NCBI GenBank assembly: GCA_948470475.1
Contig: OX419343.1
Coordinates: forward strand, 23,320,069 to 23,384,068
From: Galaxea fascicularis
Lineage: Eukaryota > Cnidaria > Anthozoa > Scleractinia > Euphylliidae
Length of the DNA: 64,000 nucleotides
Direction: 5' to 3'
The notes beneath the pieces were generated by a model. It was not told the DNA's origin. It ran no database searches and was given only the letters and a program-made list of their open reading frames with translations. The position numbers and the translations under genes are program-made. Shown here in pieces: positions 1-12,000 of this stretch (positions are counted from its first letter, which is position 1; every line of letters starts with the position of its first letter).

Positions 1-430
1 TCGCAACTACTTCTTTTTGTAAGTATTTTTATGTGACTCATCAGTGTAAAAATAAAGTTCTGGTGCATACACATGTAAGATATTAAAGGAGCTATAACTT
101 TGTCAGTCAAACTCTGTTTATTCTTGTAATAAGATTAACTACAAATGAAGTTGTTTGCCTTTCCCATGACTGAATATTTAAATTTGCTTACTTTCTATAT
201 AATCTTAAATAGTTAGTCTGATGATAGAATAGATTTTGCCTATATGTTTCTTGTGTCTTATTTCCCATTTTGTATCTTGTGTTCATTGAAGACAACGCAA
301 CTACATGGTACACTGTACATGTATATTACCTTTACCCTCTATTTACTAAAAATGAGCGGGTAATGGGTTTTGTGATCAATCCTAGATGAATAAATGTATA
401 AAGTGAAACTCAAGGTTTTCAGCCACTCAC

Positions 431-937
431 ATCTAAACTTGTTCCTGGCACTGTTGCACCTGTCAACATTTCTTTTCTTGCATTCCTGATTTGACCTGAC
501 AAGCAATCCCTACATACAAGCATACAATCTATCACTGAAACAAGTCAAAAAACGCTTAGAGAAACCAGCAAAAATCAGTTATAAAGATTAAAGATAAAAT
601 CTAATACTGTTTTTATATTGTTGTAACAATTTCGTATTCTTAGTGATTATTTAGCTCCCTGTATATTGCAAGTTTTACGATGCACAAACAACAGCTACTA
701 AAAGAACTTAAAGATGGTATTACATTGAATGTAAAAACCCAACTTAATACTTATCCCGTAAATTCTCTGCAACATTTTTCTTCCAGAGACCCATTTAAAT
801 CTGGAAATTCTTCCTGTAGAAATACAAGGAAATTGACACTAACCTGACAATTTCTTGGGCAACTGGAAACTTGGACAACCTCAGTTTCTATATCACTATG
901 ATTTGGAGAGCAAGCATCCTTTTCAAATTGAGATAGC
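431..937 (-). CDS. Left-edge gene, partial: unrecognised Cys-containing exons
   Basis: Three exon-like blocks read leftwards. The first (844-937) follows a TTTTAG acceptor and ends at CAG|GTTAGT; it encodes an acidic stretch with two cysteine pairs, ending SSCPRNCQ. The second (about 757-816) follows a TTTCTACAG acceptor and encodes EEFPDLNGSLEEKCCREF. The third (431-534) follows TTGTTTCAG, ends at GAT|GTGAGT and encodes CMLVCRDCLSGQIRNARKEM. The reading phases fit one gene, but the second block lacks a GT donor at the place needed (GATAAG instead). The rest of the gene lies to the left of the window or in exons I could not find. I do not recognise the family; the paired cysteines could bind zinc. 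Confidence 0.4.
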
Positions 938-1068
938 CTAAAATAATGCAAGTTACAACATCAAAACCTGTGTTAGTACAGTATTGAGGCTTTGATGGCT
1001 CTTGTTTTATATTTGCTGATGTATAAAAATTAATAGAAAATACAAAGTCTGTAGCAGGCAGCTGTAAC

Positions 1069-1150
1069 TATACTACTACTAATACTACTACTACTCCTAA
1101 TAATAATAATAATAATAATTATTATTATTATTATCATTATCATTATTATA
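1069..1150. repeat. ACT/AAT/ATT trinucleotide microsatellite
   Basis: Runs of TACTAC, then AATAATAAT, then ATTATTATT and ATCATT. Simple-sequence DNA with a partial foldback because AAT and ATT runs are complementary. Confidence 0.85.
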
Positions 1151-1167
1151 ACAACAAGATTTCCACA

Positions 1168-1281
1168 CAGCCCCATACATTAATTATACATGCATTTTGT
1201 GACTCCGACCCTATTTGTTTTTGTAACAGGGCTAATACAACAATGATGCATGTATAATAAATATTATTAATGTATGGGGCT
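1168..1281. repeat. Short foldback element, arms begin AGCCCCATACATTAAT
   Basis: AGCCCCATACATTAATTATA at the left is the inverse of the sequence ending ATTAATGTATGGGGCT at the right, with ATGCATGT-type sequence inside both arms. About 114 bp. Looks like a small MITE; no target duplication was settled. Confidence 0.6.
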
Positions 1282-2855
1282 ATGATGCAAGACTGGGCAC
1301 CTATCTAATACAGACGGGCAGAAAAATATTATGGTACCATCCATGTGCATTTTGAATTGTCTGTTATTCAACTCTCTTTCAGATGGCTTAATTAATTTTC
1401 TAAAGGGAAGGTAAAACTGCTCCTATGGGTCTCTGCCTCTACGAGCTGAGAGATGCTGATATGCTTCAATTCATCAAATACTGTTCAAGGGAACACCTTT
1501 GCACTACAGCGTTCCACAGACAAACCTCTCACGCACAAATGAAGAAAAGTGGATTGACAACGCATAAATCAGGATTGATCGGCTAAACTACAGAATATAT
1601 TGGGCCACTTTTAACTATCCACCAAACGAGCCGGCTTGTTTGCTCTTTGGTTAACGTGCATACAAATCATTCCTCGTTTCATCCACTGCCGAGCCAAACG
1701 AGCCGCTAAATATACAAACCCAAGACTCAACCAGCATATCAATCATTCCTCGTTCTTTCATGCACTACCGAGACAAACGACCCGCTAAACAAAATTGCCT
1801 TGATTTTGGCCCTGCATTCTGTAGTTGCTTGTTCCAGTAAACAATTTACGAGATTGAATTTTGGTCTTTTTATGTCCTAAAAACTAGGCAACGTAATCTG
1901 ACATTTATAGCCAGCGTAAAAGTATTATTTTACAAATATGTAGTTCACCCAAGCTAAACTGAAAATGACCGCAACTTTCACAAGAAACGAAAGGATTAAG
2001 GAAAAAAGCAATGCTGAAAACAAACCATGGGCCAAGACTTCTGCGCCAGATTGTAAACTGTTTCGATTTGTCCATAACTTTTCTAAGTTCATCTAAACCT
2101 CACAGCTGCCGCCATATTGAAGGACACTAGTTACCAGACTTTATGGGGTTGTTGTGCCTTACGACATACGACATAAAGTGACCTCAAACGACATACCACT
2201 GACAAGTCCTGTCTGGATTGCGGTAACCTTGGATGCGAAACGTTTCAGGAGCGCCAGGCCAGAAAAATTGTTACTGGCAGTCAATGGGTGCTTTCCATTA
2301 CACCAGACCGATCGGTTAGAGACCAGTGGGACCAACCAGGGGAAAATGGAGCGGCGTCCGAACAAAACGGTTCGATCAAACTGATTGATGGGTAATAGAG
2401 TCGTCCCCATTCTCTCACGTTCTCTCTCCTCCCATCATGGCGGACCAGGCGTTGCTTCTTGACGATGGCAGTTCTGAAGTGTTATTTGACTTGTTTGAGA
2501 AGGAGAAGTTTGGGAAGAAAAACAGAATCCTTCCGGGAATCTGGAGATTTTGCCTGGAATCGTAGTGTAATTTGTTTATCATATAAGTACTGAGATTTAC
2601 TCTAAAGAAAACACTGACAACACTGTTAATTGACTGCAAAAGATCAACCAGCCGCAAACACAATTTCGACTTTATTTTGAGCTAATTCAAGACGCCTGGA
2701 ACACTGAATTAGAAACTACTTCAAATACCTGAAACGGTTCCTTAAAAAAATGTGACTGAGATCTTCAAACGTTAAGTATGTCCTTTTAAAGAAAATTTAA
2801 AGTTTGACAGCTCAACAGTTTTCCGCAAATCCGACCGTAAACGTAAGCTAAAACA
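1282..2855. other. Intergenic stretch with a local duplication and one weak ORF
   Basis: A ~50-bp unit containing AATCATTCCTCG and GAGCCGCTAAA occurs near 1666-1716 and again near 1739-1790. At 2437 there is an ATG in fair context opening a short frame (MADQALLLDDGSSEVL...) that ends after about 41 codons without a convincing splice donor. I cannot support a gene from it. Nothing else coding was seen. Confidence 0.4.
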
Positions 2856-2858
2856 TTA

Positions 2859-4199
2859 AGGCTGGTTATCACTAGCGACGGAGTCGGAGTCGTGATCAGA
2901 AGCGTGGAACGTTATGATCATAGTTAGTAGAGGGGACTACTAACTATGTTATGATCTAGTGAAAATCAAACCGACGGAGTCGGAAGCAGTAGGCTATTCT
3001 GCTGAAATTTCTGTGTCATTTGTCAACACTTACCAGTGTCAGGCTCTTCACGGAAAAACTTTCGAGAAAGAATGCTAAAGATAGATGGAGGCAGATTTCC
3101 AAAACATTTATCGATGCACCGTGTGTCTTTTCTCATCGGTAGTATTGGCGGATGTTTTAGAACACAACTGCAACCCTGTAGGTAACATAGAATCAAGTTT
3201 TGTCGTCGATACTTGTATTTTTCTTTTAGTTGCATGATTCGAGGTTCCAGCGTGCTTCTGAGCTACATCGCGGGAAAACACACTGATCGTTGGTAAATTG
3301 AAATTTGCTTCCTTGGGTCGATAACACGTCTTCCGAATGGGTTTCCAGCTGATATATTTCCCGTAGCCGTGACATCCCTCACTACAATTGCTACTATGGT
3401 CACTACGCACCTTTCCTTCTTTTCCTACAATATGTAATAACTTTGCTCTTTTTTCTTTCCTTTCTATTTTTTTTTATTTTAACCGTACTTAATGACATAA
3501 ATAGTGTAAAATAAAGAATCTGAATCTGAATCTGAATCTCTGCTTACGAGAATGAGCTTTAAATTCATCCAGACAATACGTAGCTATCGTTTGCTCAAAA
3601 TATCTAAGGGTTCGATTCAAATTTATCCTTGCAAATATGGATGCTTCAGCAGCCAAAAAGATGAAATCGTCTTCTCCTTCTCCAAAAAAATGATTTTCCA
3701 AGTCGTCTGCTAAAACGTCTGACACGACGGGAAGTTCAGGCGCTATGCTTCTTGTTGATACTTTCCCAGACCCCGGCCCACTGGCATCCGAACTGAACTT
3801 CCGATCAAATGATAGTGTTCAATCCGTTCCGTTTCCTTAATGCGAAAAAGTGCAGTTCCATTTGTACAGAAAAAACTATCGAAAATTCCATTCAAATGGT
3901 AAGCGCTCTTGGTATCAAATTGTGGTCGGAGAGCGTGAGAACTAACATTGTGATTGGTTGGTTCTTCCGCTTCTGCTTCCGAACCGACAACGTAGTTTTC
4001 ACTGGATCATAAACAAAGGAGTCATAAGCGTCAGAAGAAAATGGAAACGTTCTGATTCTTCCGACTCCGATTCCGTCGAGCCTACGACTCCGCTTACGAC
4101 TCCGATCTTTGATTTTCACAAGGTCATAAGGGCCTTACGTCTCCGACTCCGACTCAAACTCAGACTCAGACTCTGTCCGTCGCTAGTGCCAACCAGCCT
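2859..4199. mobile_element. Non-autonomous DNA transposon, PIF/Harbinger-like by TTA duplication
   Basis: Terminal inverted repeats AGGCTGGTTATCACTAGCGA (left) and the inverse of TCGCTAGTGCCAACCAGCCT (right). Both ends are flanked by TTA (2856-2858 and 4200-4202), the 3-bp target duplication typical of PIF/Harbinger elements. The interior carries GACTCC/GAATCT short repeats and broken minus-strand frames. One of these (3489-3725) includes the phrase DDFIFLAAEAS, but no intact transposase is present. Length 1,341 bp. Confidence 0.6.
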
Positions 4200-4475
4200 T
4201 TAAAGCTCACAACGGGTGTTCCAATCTAATTCGGAATCCAATGCTTTACGCCTTTTTTACCTCTTTTGAGAAGGTTTCTCCTCAGTTTCTGGAATTGCCA
4301 ATGTTATCGATTGATAAAGGCTGTTGTTTATAGAAACGCTGAATTGCCCAACGTGAATAACAACGCCCGTAAATAGCGACGCCATGTTGATAATATGCGA
4401 ACAAATCGACCATTCAGCAAGCGACATTCTGCAGAGCTTTGCTTTGGAGTGAATCTTTTCCTTTTCTTGGCCTTC

Positions 4476-4501
4476 GGGGGGGGGGGGGGGGGGGTGGGGG
4501 G
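4476..4501. repeat. Long G run (G19 T G6)
   Basis: Nineteen consecutive G, then T and six more G. A potential G-quadruplex and an obvious site of length error in assembly. Confidence 0.9.
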
Positions 4502-5400
4502 AAGGAGTATCTGCTAACCGTTAACAGATTCAAGCCATGGCTTAACCCATTGTCTGCTGTTTGTAAGTGTACACTCAACAACCTGAGTGCGATAACGTAA
4601 TTATTTTTGTACTGGAGGGAAAAATGGTAGTTTTTTTTAGCTTTTCGGCTCAATCTTGTGGAATATCGCCTGTTATTATGTAAGTACTGATATTTATTCT
4701 AAACAGATGTCAAATAAAAATGGTCCGTCTTTAACTAGAACGAATCTGTTTGGTCTGACGATTTTTCTCACTAGTGAAAAAATATCGTATGACCAATCAC
4801 AGGCCGCAGAAGAAATGTTTTACTAGTGAAAAAAATCGTGTTGGTGTTCCCGCCTTTCAGGAGGGCTTCCCAAGCCAATGATGAATAAACAAAACATAAA
4901 GTTCAACGCAGCTTTCCCTATTCCCTTTAAAACATTTTCCATCACAGCATGCTCGGAGACGACCGTTCACTGCTCGCGTTATATTCTCCACTTTGATGAT
5001 TCATTTTCCGAGTTCAGTGGCTTATAATTGATTCTGTATTTTTAGCACTCCCAGAATGGTCAACCGTAGAAAAATAACACACAAACGCGACGCGCAGGAC
5101 CTACACGCGCGTTCATGTGTTCATCTCTCCCGATCGCTCAACTCAGTCCCTAAGGCAACGCACCGTTCTTTGAGCATAAATCAAACTGCTATAATAATCA
5201 TCATAAAAGTGAAAGCTTCCGATTTGGAGATTGTTGACTCTTACGAAGCTTTCATCCGTGACATTTCCTGCATGCAAATCTTGTCTGTCTGTTCTCGTTT
5301 TTTATAGCCTCTGGAAGTTTAGGTAAAACTGTCGCTTGGTTGATTTAAAAAGGGCACGTTTGAGGCCGGTATTTGGAGGTGATCGAGTGCGAAAAAAATT
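4502..5400. other. Intergenic sequence upstream of gene A
   Basis: No supported gene. An inverted repeat around 4736-4850 (ACTAGTGAAAAA motifs facing each other) suggests another small foldback element. Confidence 0.4.
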
Positions 5401-5519
5401 TCCTCGGCTTTTGAATTGTACGGTTTTGAAAAAAGTTCGGGAAAGTTTCGTCCTCGGAGTGACATTGTGAGGCGAGTTATACGGCTACGCAGTTTCGTTA
5501 CCAGAGAAAACCGGCAAAG
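5400..5519 (+). other. Gene A: probable 5' untranslated exon
   Basis: A splice donor AAAG|GTAAGG at 5519/5520 precedes the acceptor TTTTATTCCAG at 6084, which opens the first coding exon 27 bp upstream of its ATG. This pair implies a non-coding first exon ending at 5519. Its left edge is not determined; 5400 is only approximate. Confidence 0.5.
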
Positions 5520-6084
5520 GTAAGGTTAAACTCTCTTCCTCTGGCCTTGTTTCAGTTTTCGTTCATACACTGTACCAGTTTTCAAGAACTGTAAAATTTT
5601 CAGAGTGAAGGGAATCAGGGTTCTAGAGTGATTCGCTAATGTTGTGGGACTAATCAGTAACCGGAGGACAGCTTATCTGCTAACCAAGCAAATATCCATG
5701 CGCAGTATGGAACGCTGGAAAGTAAGCCGAACCTATTCGATTCGTCAATACTTGTTTAGTCAGCTGGTTGAAAGAAACCGCTATAATTAAGATTGAAGAT
5801 AAAAGCTGTTAGACGGACTATGTGACTAACAGTAGTTCAGAGACTGCCAAACCGTGACCGATGGAAACAATAGAGATTTAAAGAAAATCAAATTCAGTTC
5901 TTGGTAGTTTTCATGCAGCTAAAAATAATTGGCATTAATGCTAGTCCTGAGTTTATCTTCGTTGAAAACACTCAGCATGGATTTACAAGAGAGCTACGAC
6001 TTCATAACTGTACAGCCGTTAAAGATTGAGTGTGAGTTGTACGAACGAAACAAAATGAATTTTATTTGTCTTCTTTTATTCCAG

Positions 6085-9000
6085 ATTGATTAAAGCAACA
6101 CAATCTTCAAAATGACTCAAAACAGACTAACAGTAAATAGGATTGGAGAAATTTTTCTTTGTCTGCTGCTTTTTCCTATTCCAATAGCAGGACAGTTTGT
6201 ATTGCCATTTCTTTATACTCCGTTGAAGTCTGTATTTCCGACTCAACTGGGAAACTTACCAAAACACGAAAAGGTCACTTCTCAGCATATTAGGATTAGC
6301 GAAAGCTGGACAGCAGCACAAACATACAACCAAACCCTGGAAGATATCATAGTTAAAGCTGTCATTTTGTTAGCTTCGCCCAGTTTTACTGCTGCTGACC
6401 TGACAGACCTCGATTACTCCTGGTCGTACAACATTCCTATTAATGCAGTGAACAGGTCTTTGAGTAAGACGACAGGATTGCTACAGGAGGAGCTCGTAAA
6501 ATTTGTTGGCCACAAATTTCTCTTCGATGTAAATAACATAGCCTCCAGACTGGGCATTCCAACTTCAAACCTATGGGACTCGTACGATCCCGCTGACTGG
6601 GAAACAGTTGTTCATGCGATCATCAGTGAGAGTTCTTCTGCATTTTCCAGACGCCTCGCACTTTCCTCTGAGAACTCTTTGGCCGAATTGGTAAACATGC
6701 AGGCCCAAGATTTTTATAACGTCAATCTAAGCAGGTTTGAAGACCTTGTATTTCCCTTTGTCACTAAGAAAGCGATCCTTGACGTCAACATAACTTCTTA
6801 CCTCATTAACACTTCCGCTATTATTTCTGGAGAGTCCTACAACAATGTTACAGTAGCAAAGGTTTTGCAGCTACATAAGAATTTAACACTGTCTTTCAAA
6901 CAGTTCGGCATTCTGTACAACCTGACAACCGAACAAGTTAAAGCAATCGGAGAAGCAACGTTTTATGAAATCTTTCGCCTGTGCGGTGTTTCAACGGAAA
7001 CTATCTTGCAAATTACTTTGCCTGAAGTAGCGTGGAGAGTTGTGGGATCAGTGTACATAACACCACCTTGTCCAGTGTTGATTGCTATCAAAGGAAAATC
7101 CATCGCGTCCCAGTACGACTCGGTGATCGACCAACAAACTACAACTGTTCTGAAAATACTTACCGCAGTTTCCAATCTCACGTGGCGTGAGGTTCGCGAA
7201 GCTGTGAGTGCCTCGCTACCAGACTGGGAGCTCTTGGATTCAGTTACGTTAACGCAACTGGCGGAAATCTCTGGTATTTCACTGGAGACGCTGCTCAATG
7301 GCTCTGCGAGTCAAGCAGTTGAACTTGTTTTGAGGCTGCGTACCGATGGTTCTCTTAATAACAAAACTGAGATTCATCGGGCATTTATTCGGAGTCTTCT
7401 GGAAGAAAAATTCAACTTGAGTTTGAGTGAAGTGGCTAACTTGACCCAAACTGTTGAAGCGTCGTTTTCTAATGCTCCATCATCGCGATTGTTTAGAAGC
7501 TTTCTAAACGCAACAATCACCTACTTTGGATTGAATCTGAGCGAAATTGTTGCCTCTATGCAAGTATCAGAGGTAGAACTCTACAGTTTACCAAGGCAAG
7601 AATGGAACAGCGTGATTTCTGCCATCGTTAACCCCGTCGTACAGTCGGAAGCTACCCTTTTGCGAATATCGACAACCAAGTTGATTCAATATCTTGGCAT
7701 TGCATCTGTTGAACTGACCACCTCCCAGTTAAAAGAGTTCACGATGAATCAAATCTTGGTAGCCAAGCGACGCAAAAGGAAGTTTGAGAATGATCCGATA
7801 GGTGCCTATTTATCTCAGAATTCTGTATCTGATGCGGAGTATCTTAATTCGACTGTTCTTTCGTTGGTGTTAGGGGCAAGTGGCTTCAGTTCAGATGAAC
7901 TCAAACTGATTTACGGGTTAAATTCGGACGAAATTTTTGTTCTTGCATCTTTGCTTCTCGGCGAGCTTCCTCTATACTGTACTCTCAACTCCACCGGTCT
8001 TAAGGACAGAACTTCATTTAACGTAACGGCAGAAATAGCTGGAATTAATGGAGACCAAGCCGTGTGTAGAAGTACAAGGTTTTATATTGCAGCTCGTTTT
8101 AAGAACATGTCTGTCTTACAGACAGAGTTCAGTCCGGTCAGCAACTCCAGCATCTCGTTCGTGAATCTCGTGGAAACAGTGACAGGACTTCCTTGGCGAC
8201 GAAACGTGTGGGTGTTTGGGGTGAAGATGGAAGACTGGACAGTGCTGTACGTTCTTAATGAAGTGTCATATGTGGAAGTTACTTCTGGTTTAAATCTAGA
8301 TCCGTACCAGTCGAGAACACTTCTTCAGATATTCCAAACATCAGTGCAACTTTATCAAGGTAACAACACTAATCTTCGTCGCAAGATTCGGGAAAATCGG
8401 GCTCAAACACTGAACATTCTCTATGAGTTGTTCAATACAAACGAAGATGAGCTCATTCAACTTATACCTGAAACAAAAAACCAATACGATGATTTTTATC
8501 CTATCCAAGTGTTTTCACGAATGATCCAGCATTATCTAGTGGAAAAATTTAACGTGTCCGTGAGTAACTTAGAATCGTCTCTTGATTTGAAACCAGGGGA
8601 TCTCAACAAGCTTGCACCTACAGGGTGGCCAGAGATGATTCCATTTGTGAAAGCAGGCGTGATTCGAAGTGGACAAAATCAGCTTAGCGTTTCGCTCTCG
8701 AATTTTGCGAGACTCTTGAATGAAACACCTCAAAGCGTTCAGAGTTTGACATTTGCTCAGCTAGAATTCAAATGGGACAGTGTGATTTCCAGGTTAAAGA
8801 AAGGAAAAGCAGCCTTTGAGACACATTCAGTGTTTCAGATCATATCTGCCAGTGGAATTACGAATGACTCCTTAAACGATGTCACTGTTTTGCAGTTTAT
8901 TGAAGGCAGGATTAACGTCACGAGATCCGAGATGTTGCTTTTGTACAACTTCAGTTCTATTGCCATTGATGTGTTGAGCAACTACACGTTTCTGGAACTT

Positions 9001-12000
9001 CCAAGCCTCTGTGCCTTGACCAAAGAAAATCTTCTGAACAGAAGGCCTCTTCAAATCGTTGTGTCATTACTTGGGCACGACGGTGACATGTCATGCAGAA
9101 AAATAGCGGCTGTTGCTCTTGCATCGACCATCACCGTCACTGAATTGGCGACGAAATTTAGCTTCGGAGTGAAGGACAACATCAGCTTGTTGACATTGTT
9201 TGAAGATCTGTTTACGCTACCATGGCCTAAGATTGCATGGGCTGTAAATGCCTCGTTACCCGATTGGCCTGTGTAAAATCATACACAAACAGGACAACTT
9301 CATAGAGGTATTTCTAGACTGTATTGACTGAAATCAGAGATAACTCGATAACAAGACTTCGACTTTCTCACAAATCTCACAAGACAACATTCTCAGAAAG
9401 CTACAAGAGTTCAAACGTTCAGTTCGTGGGGGGTGTCACGTGAAACGCACGTGACAGTCGGATTCAGTTTTCGACACACTCCCCCCCGTTGATTGATATC
9501 ATCAATCAAAGTTCAAAGTTCTAAGAAAATCTCATACAAAGGGCTAATCGAGAAAAAAAATTACAGTTGACATGCAAAATCCGTCTTAGTTAGAGTTCAC
9601 TACAACTTCAGGGACATCCTCATCCCTCACGACTGTAATAGGGATAACATTCGCCCTCTGTGGCGCAGGGTTAGCAGGTTTGGTGTCCAGCTTCACTTCC
9701 AAGGGGTAGAGCCTCTGCACTGGACGTCTCCACTCTGATGTAGGTGAATTACCAGACTTTACTCTTACCACTGCACTTCGAACTTCCCCATCTCGACCAG
9801 GGAGTAATCGCTGAACCCTTCCAAGGCGCCATAGCTGTCTTGGGATCTTGTTCTCATGTATGCACACAACATCTCCCACTTGAACCTTACGCAGTGAGTT
9901 TACTCTCTTGGAACAGCGATGTTGTTCTCTAAGTTGTGTCAGGTACTCTGCACGCCATCGGTTCCAGAAATGGTCTAGGGTGCGCTGCAAGAACCTCGCT
10001 CTCTTTGTGAGTGATTCCTTAGTCTGCGCCACTTCACTGGAAGAGCTCTTTGCTGATTGAATTGACAGAATTCTACGGCCGACCACTAAATGAGAAGGCG
10101 TCAGTGGCTCATCAATTTCATCGTAGACGTAAGTCAGTGGACGCGAATTCAAGACCGCTTCAACTTCTACCAGGGTAGTAGACAGTTCGTCATAATTCAA
10201 TCGAGCATTGCGTAGACACTTCTTCAAACTTAACTTGACAGATTTCACCAGCCGTTCAAAAAAACCACCCCACCAAGGGGCTGCTTCAACATTGAACCTC
10301 CACTTTGTGCCATCACGCTGACAATAGGCCTGCACTCTTGAGTCCTTAAACGTCTTTCCATTGTCACTGACAATCAAAGTTGGAATTCCTCTTCTTCCCT
10401 TAAATCGAGTAAGGGCTCTGATAAAACTCTCTGCACTTAGACTTGGCACAAGTTCCAGGTGAACGGCTCGGCTTGTAGCGCACGTGAACAAGGCTATGTA
10501 CACTTTGCTCATTTCTGCTTTCTTGAAACATACATCCTTGACAAACATGGGACCGGCAAAATCCACTCCGACACGCGTGAACGCAAACTCATCGCTTAAC
10601 CGGAAATCAGGAAGAGGAGGGGAAGGAGGGACTGCGTAGTTTCTACCTTCTATCTTCTTACAAACAGAACATCTTCTAATCACAGTCTTCACAGCTTGTC
10701 TTCCCTTTGTCACCCAGAAACAGGACCTTAGCTCTGTAAGTGTCTCTTTCACGCCGTTATGAAGAACCTTGAGATGACACTCAGTGATGACCAAGTCTGT
10801 AAAGCGCGACAATCTTGGCAGAAATATTGGAAAGCGAGCGTTAAATGGGATTGGTGCATTCTTGAGACGGCCTCCACACCTGAGAATTCCCTTATCATCT
10901 GTAAAGAGGGACAACGAGACCCTGACCTGATCAAACTTCTTGTCTTCGACAACAGATCTTTGCGCCTCCTTAATCCAAAGTTCTCTAGCTTCAACAAGCT
11001 CTTCTAGCTTTACTTCTCCAACAATCAACTCCTGCTCGATTCTTCTTCGCTTGAGATTAGATACAAAACGCAGAACATACGCGGTAACTCGTACCAGTCT
11101 TTGTAGACTACTGAACCTTTCCAGAAGAATAATACGACCGAGATTCCTTGTATTCCTCGACGCCACTCTGTCAGAGACAATGCTGGCAAGAACGGTACCA
11201 TCACGCTGTTTCTTAAGACTACTCAAAGCTTCCTTCTTCAGTTCAAGGCGAGGATCTGATTCATTGCTTGTAACCTCAGAATTCCTTGGAAGATTCGGCC
11301 AGACCTCTTTACTCTTCAGAAGAAACTCGGGCCCTTTCCACCACAAGTGATTGACTACTAGCTTGGAAGCCAATGAACCGCGAGAACAGATATCAGCCGG
11401 ATTAGACTCCGATGGGCAGTAATCCCACTGAGCTGGTTTCACCAGTCGACGAATCTCCATCACTCTATTTTGGACGAATTGTTTAAATTCTCTGTTTACG
11501 CCCCAAATCCACCACAGAGCAATTTGAGAATCCGACCAACAGAATACCGAATCAATATTCAGTGTTCCTTCAAATGCGGTTAAGACAGTGTAAACCAATC
11601 GAGCCAAAATCAGGGCACCAAGCAATTCCAGTCGGGGTATAGTGTCCCCATTGATGGGTGCAACTCGGGTTTTCGATGACACAAGCTGGGTGAACACAGT
11701 TCCATCAGTCATTTTGATGCGTAAATAGACAACTGCTCCATATGCTTTCTCGGATGCATCAGCAAACCCGTGGAGTTGGATGCTCTTTAAATCTACCAAC
11801 GACAAACCATGAAAATAATGCCTCTTCAACTGCACTGTTCTGACCTCCTTTGCATCTTGAACAAGTTTCAGCCACTGTTTATGAAGAAATGAATCAACTG
11901 GGTCATCCCAGTCCATCTTAGACTTACAAACAGATTGGAAGACAATCTTAAACAGAATGGTGACTGGGCTTAGTAGACCAAGGGGGTCATACAGCTTACT

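Noticed and set aside
2437..2565. Short plus-strand ORF starting MADQALLLDDGSS
   Set aside because: Fair start context, but it ends after ~41 codons and has no convincing splice donor.
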